This document shows, piece after piece, positions 61,756 through 64,000 of a DNA stretch of 64,000 bases. Made by a program: the position numbers and the translations under genes. Source of the stretch: Bradyrhizobium sp. NP1 (GTDB taxonomy: Bacteria > Pseudomonadota > Alphaproteobacteria > Rhizobiales > Xanthobacteraceae); NCBI RefSeq assembly GCF_030378205.1, contig NZ_CP127385.1:6550001-6614000 (forward strand), written 5' to 3'. The notes below the pieces were generated by a model that searched no databases, was not told the DNA's origin, and saw nothing but the letters and a program-made list of their open reading frames with translations. Numbering within the stretch: the stretch's first letter is position 1; the number at the start of each line of letters is the position of its first letter.

Positions 61756-63426
61756 CTACAGGGCGAGGCTGGGCAGATCGAGCCCATGGGCCCGCGCGCA
61801 CTCGATCGCACTTTCATAGCCCGCATCGGCGTGACGCATGACGCCGCTCGCCGGATCATTCCACAGTACCCGCTCGAGGCGGCGTGCGGCCTCGGCCGTT
61901 CCGTCGGCGACGATCACCATGCCGGCATGCTGCGAATAGCCGATCCCGACGCCACCGCCGTGATGCAGCGAGACCCAGGTGGCGCCGCTCGCGCAGTTGA
62001 GCAGCGCATTGAGCAGCGGCCAGTCGGATACCGCATCCGAGCCGTCGCGCATCGCTTCGGTCTCGCGGTTCGGGCTTGCGACCGAGCCGCTGTCGAGATG
62101 ATCGCGGCCGATCACGATCGGCGCCTTCAGCTCGCCGCGCGCTACCATCTCGTTGAAGGCCAGCCCCAGCCGGTGGCGATCACCAAGACCGACCCAGCAG
62201 ATCCGCGCCGGCAGGCCCTGGAACTTGATTCGCTTCCTGGCCATGTCGAGCCAGTTATGCAGGTGCTTGTCGTCGGGCATCAGCTCCTTCACCTTGGCGT
62301 CGGTGCGAAAGATATCCTCTGGGTCTCCCGACAGGGCCGCCCAGCGGAATGGCCCGACGCCGCGGCAGAACAGCGGACGAATGTAAGCCGGGACGAAGCC
62401 CGGGAAATCGAAGGCGTTCTTCAATCCCATGTCCTTCGCCATCTGGCGGATGTTGTTGCCGTAGTCGAGCGTGGGAATGCCTTGGGCATGAAAATCCAGC
62501 ATGGCCTGGACGTGTCTGACCATCGAGCCCTTGGCCGCAGCCTCGACCGCCTTGGGATCGGCCTCGCGCTTCGTCTCCCATTCGGCAAGCGTCCATCCGC
62601 TCGGCAGGTAGCCGTTGATCGGGTCGTGCGCGCTGGTCTGATCGGTGACGACGTCAGGCCGCACGCCACGGCGCACCAGTTCCGGAAAGATATCGGCGGC
62701 ATTGCCGAGCAGGCCGATCGAAACCGGCTTGTTGGTCTCGGCCGCCTGCGCAAGGACCGCGAGCGCTTCGTCGAGCGTAGAGGCCTGCCGGTCGAGATAG
62801 CCCGTGCGCAGCCGCATCTCGATGCGGCTCGGCTGGCATTCGACCGCGAGCATCGATGCGCCGGCCATCGTCGCGGCGAGCGGCTGCGCGCCGCCCATGC
62901 CGCCAAGTCCCGCGGTCAATATCCACTTGCCCGCGAGATTGCCGCCGTAGTGGCGCCGCCCCACCTCGACAAAGGTTTCATACGTGCCCTGCACGATGCC
63001 CTGGCTGCCGATATAGATCCACGATCCGGCCGTCATCTGCCCGAACATCATCAGCCCAAGCTTGTCGAGCGCATTGAAGTGATCGAGCGTCGCCCAGTGC
63101 GGCACGATGTTCGAGTTCGCGATCAAGACGCGCGGCGCGTCGGCATGGGTGCGAAAGACCCCGACCGGCTTGCCAGACTGGACGAGCAGCGTCTGATCGC
63201 CATCGAGCTTGCGCAGCGCGGCGACGATCCGGTCGAAACTTTCCCAGTCGCGGGTTGCGCGGCCGATGCCGCCATAGACCACGAGTTCGCTCGGCCGCTC
63301 GGCAACATCGGGATCCAGATTGTTCATGAGCATCCGCAGCGGCGCTTCCGTCAGCCAGCTCCTGGCGCTGATTTCCGGTCCACGGGGGGCGCGGATCACA
63401 CGGTCGTTGTCCAGTCGGCGGTTCAT
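61756..63426 (-). CDS. hutU: Urocanate hydratase
   Basis: 556 residues from ATG 63426, the standard length. NAD-dependent enzyme of histidine breakdown that turns urocanate into imidazolone propionate. Conserved stretches include [22 protein letters not shown] at the start, [44 protein letters not shown] (NAD-binding glycines), and [23 protein letters not shown]. The frame is open further upstream but that part overlaps hutH. Gene order hutH then hutU on one strand. Confidence 0.97.
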   Translation of the reverse strand: MNRRLDNDRVIRAPRGPEISARSWLTEAPLRMLMNNLDPDVAERPSELVVYGGIGRATRDWESFDRIVAALRKLDGDQTLLVQSGKPVGVFRTHADAPRVLIANSNIVPHWATLDHFNALDKLGLMMFGQMTAGSWIYIGSQGIVQGTYETFVEVGRRHYGGNLAGKWILTAGLGGMGGAQPLAATMAGASMLAVECQPSRIEMRLRTGYLDRQASTLDEALAVLAQAAETNKPVSIGLLGNAADIFPELVRRGVRPDVVTDQTSAHDPINGYLPSGWTLAEWETKREADPKAVEAAAKGSMVRHVQAMLDFHAQGIPTLDYGNNIRQMAKDMGLKNAFDFPGFVPAYIRPLFCRGVGPFRWAALSGDPEDIFRTDAKVKELMPDDKHLHNWLDMARKRIKFQGLPARICWVGLGDRHRLGLAFNEMVARGELKAPIVIGRDHLDSGSVASPNRETEAMRDGSDAVSDWPLLNALLNCASGATWVSLHHGGGVGIGYSQHAGMVIVADGTAEAARRLERVLWNDPASGVMRHADAGYESAIECARAHGLDLPSLAL

Positions 63427-63439
63427 GAGCGATGACCTT

Positions 63440-64000
63440 TCAGGCAAGCGTCGGAAACGGGTTTTCTCCAAGCGCGGCAATCGCGGCGGCCGGCAATGCG
63501 CCGGCTTCGACCAGCGCCCTGGCCTTTGCGAGATCGTCGGCCATGTAGCGATCGGCGCCGAGCGGCGGGACCTGCGCGCGCAACGATGCAATCACGGCCG
63601 CAAGCGCAGGGCTGGTCAAATGCGGCAGGCGCAGCCCGATCCCTTGTGCCGCAACCAGGAGCTCGATGCCGAGAATGGTCGCAAGGTTGTCGGCCATGTC
63701 CGACAGCCTGCGCGCGGCGTGCGCGGCCATCGACACATGATCTTCCTGGTTGGCACTGGTCGGCGTCGAGTCGATCGAGCAGGGAGCGGCGCGCTGCTTG
63801 TTCTCGGCATAGAGCGCGGCCGCCGTCACCTCGGCAATCATGAAGCCGGAATTGAGGCCGGGCTCGGCGGTCAGGAACGGCGACAGCCCGAAGTTGAGCG
63901 CGGGATCGACGAGCGTGGCGATCCGCCGCTCGCTGATCGCGCCGATCTCCGAGAGCGCCAGCGCGATCTGGTCGGCGGCAAACGCGACCGGCTCGGCGTG
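63440..64000 (-). CDS. hutH: Histidine ammonia-lyase (C-terminal part, runs off right edge)
   Basis: The minus-strand frame is open from base 64000 to the stop at 63440, giving about 186 codons of the C-terminal part of Hut[26 protein letters not shown], then [34 protein letters not shown], and the hallmark [25 protein letters not shown]. HutH removes ammonia from histidine to give urocanate, the substrate of the next gene product. The catalytic Ala-Ser-Gly (MIO) segment lies beyond the window. HutU starts 13 bp after this stop. Confidence 0.95.
   Translation of the reverse strand, partial: HAEPVAFAADQIALALSEIGAISERRIATLVDPALNFGLSPFLTAEPGLNSGFMIAEVTAAALYAENKQRAAPCSIDSTPTSANQEDHVSMAAHAARRLSDMADNLATILGIELLVAAQGIGLRLPHLTSPALAAVIASLRAQVPPLGADRYMADDLAKARALVEAGALPAAAIAALGENPFPTLA

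Overview
The window is about 65% GC chromosomal DNA. The protein families, the dense packing of ABC, TRAP and tripartite-type transporters with small catabolic gene sets, and the regulator mix (LysR, TetR, IclR, GntR/HutC) point to a metabolically versatile alphaproteobacterium of the Bradyrhizobium/Rhodopseudomonas type. This placement is inferred from gene content only. I saw no rRNA, tRNA, CRISPR array, insertion sequence or phage gene.

Layout. 0-6.4 kb: the N-terminal 629 codons of an RND efflux permease running off the left edge, a DUF305 protein, two small exported proteins, an aquaporin and a di-haem cytochrome c peroxidase-like protein. 6.4-12.7 kb: a TetR regulator divergent from an Old Yellow Enzyme family oxidoreductase with two operators between them, an IclR remnant, and a complete RND permease carrying an odd Ser/Thr/Ala-rich insertion. 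12.7-20.7 kb: an IclR regulator divergent from a tightly coupled operon (dipeptide-type ABC transporter, binding protein, amidohydrolase). 20.7-24.7 kb: a TPR protein with a possible ATP-grasp region, an MFS transporter and a TetR regulator. 24.8-34.3 kb: a split spermidine/putrescine-type ABC transporter, a HutC-type regulator, a DUF296 protein and hydantoinase/oxoprolinase A and B subunits; the same operator appears at all three promoters. 34.5-44.8 kb: an alpha-hydroxy-acid dehydrogenase, a taurine/nitrate-type ABC transporter, an isopropylmalate/homocitrate synthase-like enzyme, an exported carboxymuconolactone decarboxylase-like protein, a Bug binding protein, two divergent LysR regulators and a TauD-type dioxygenase. 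44.9-61.7 kb: a liv operon ending in a DUF3830 gene, a LysR gene, a six-gene TRAP operon containing a three-domain RidA fusion, and a second liv operon. 61.7-64 kb: hutU and the 3' part of hutH.

The region reads as a series of uptake-plus-catabolism modules, each with its own regulator. The strongest new signals are regulatory and architectural: (1) a two-part promoter element with identical internal spacing upstream of both the first liv operon and the TRAP operon, with further copies at the LysR gene between them; (2) a shared TTGACCGGTCAA operator at three promoters of the hydantoinase/ABC locus; (3) a motif placed exactly 63 nt before two start codons in the LysR/Bug/synthase cluster; (4) a single-chain protein with three RidA domains, only the last of which keeps the usual active-site arginine. 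Substrates cannot be named from sequence.
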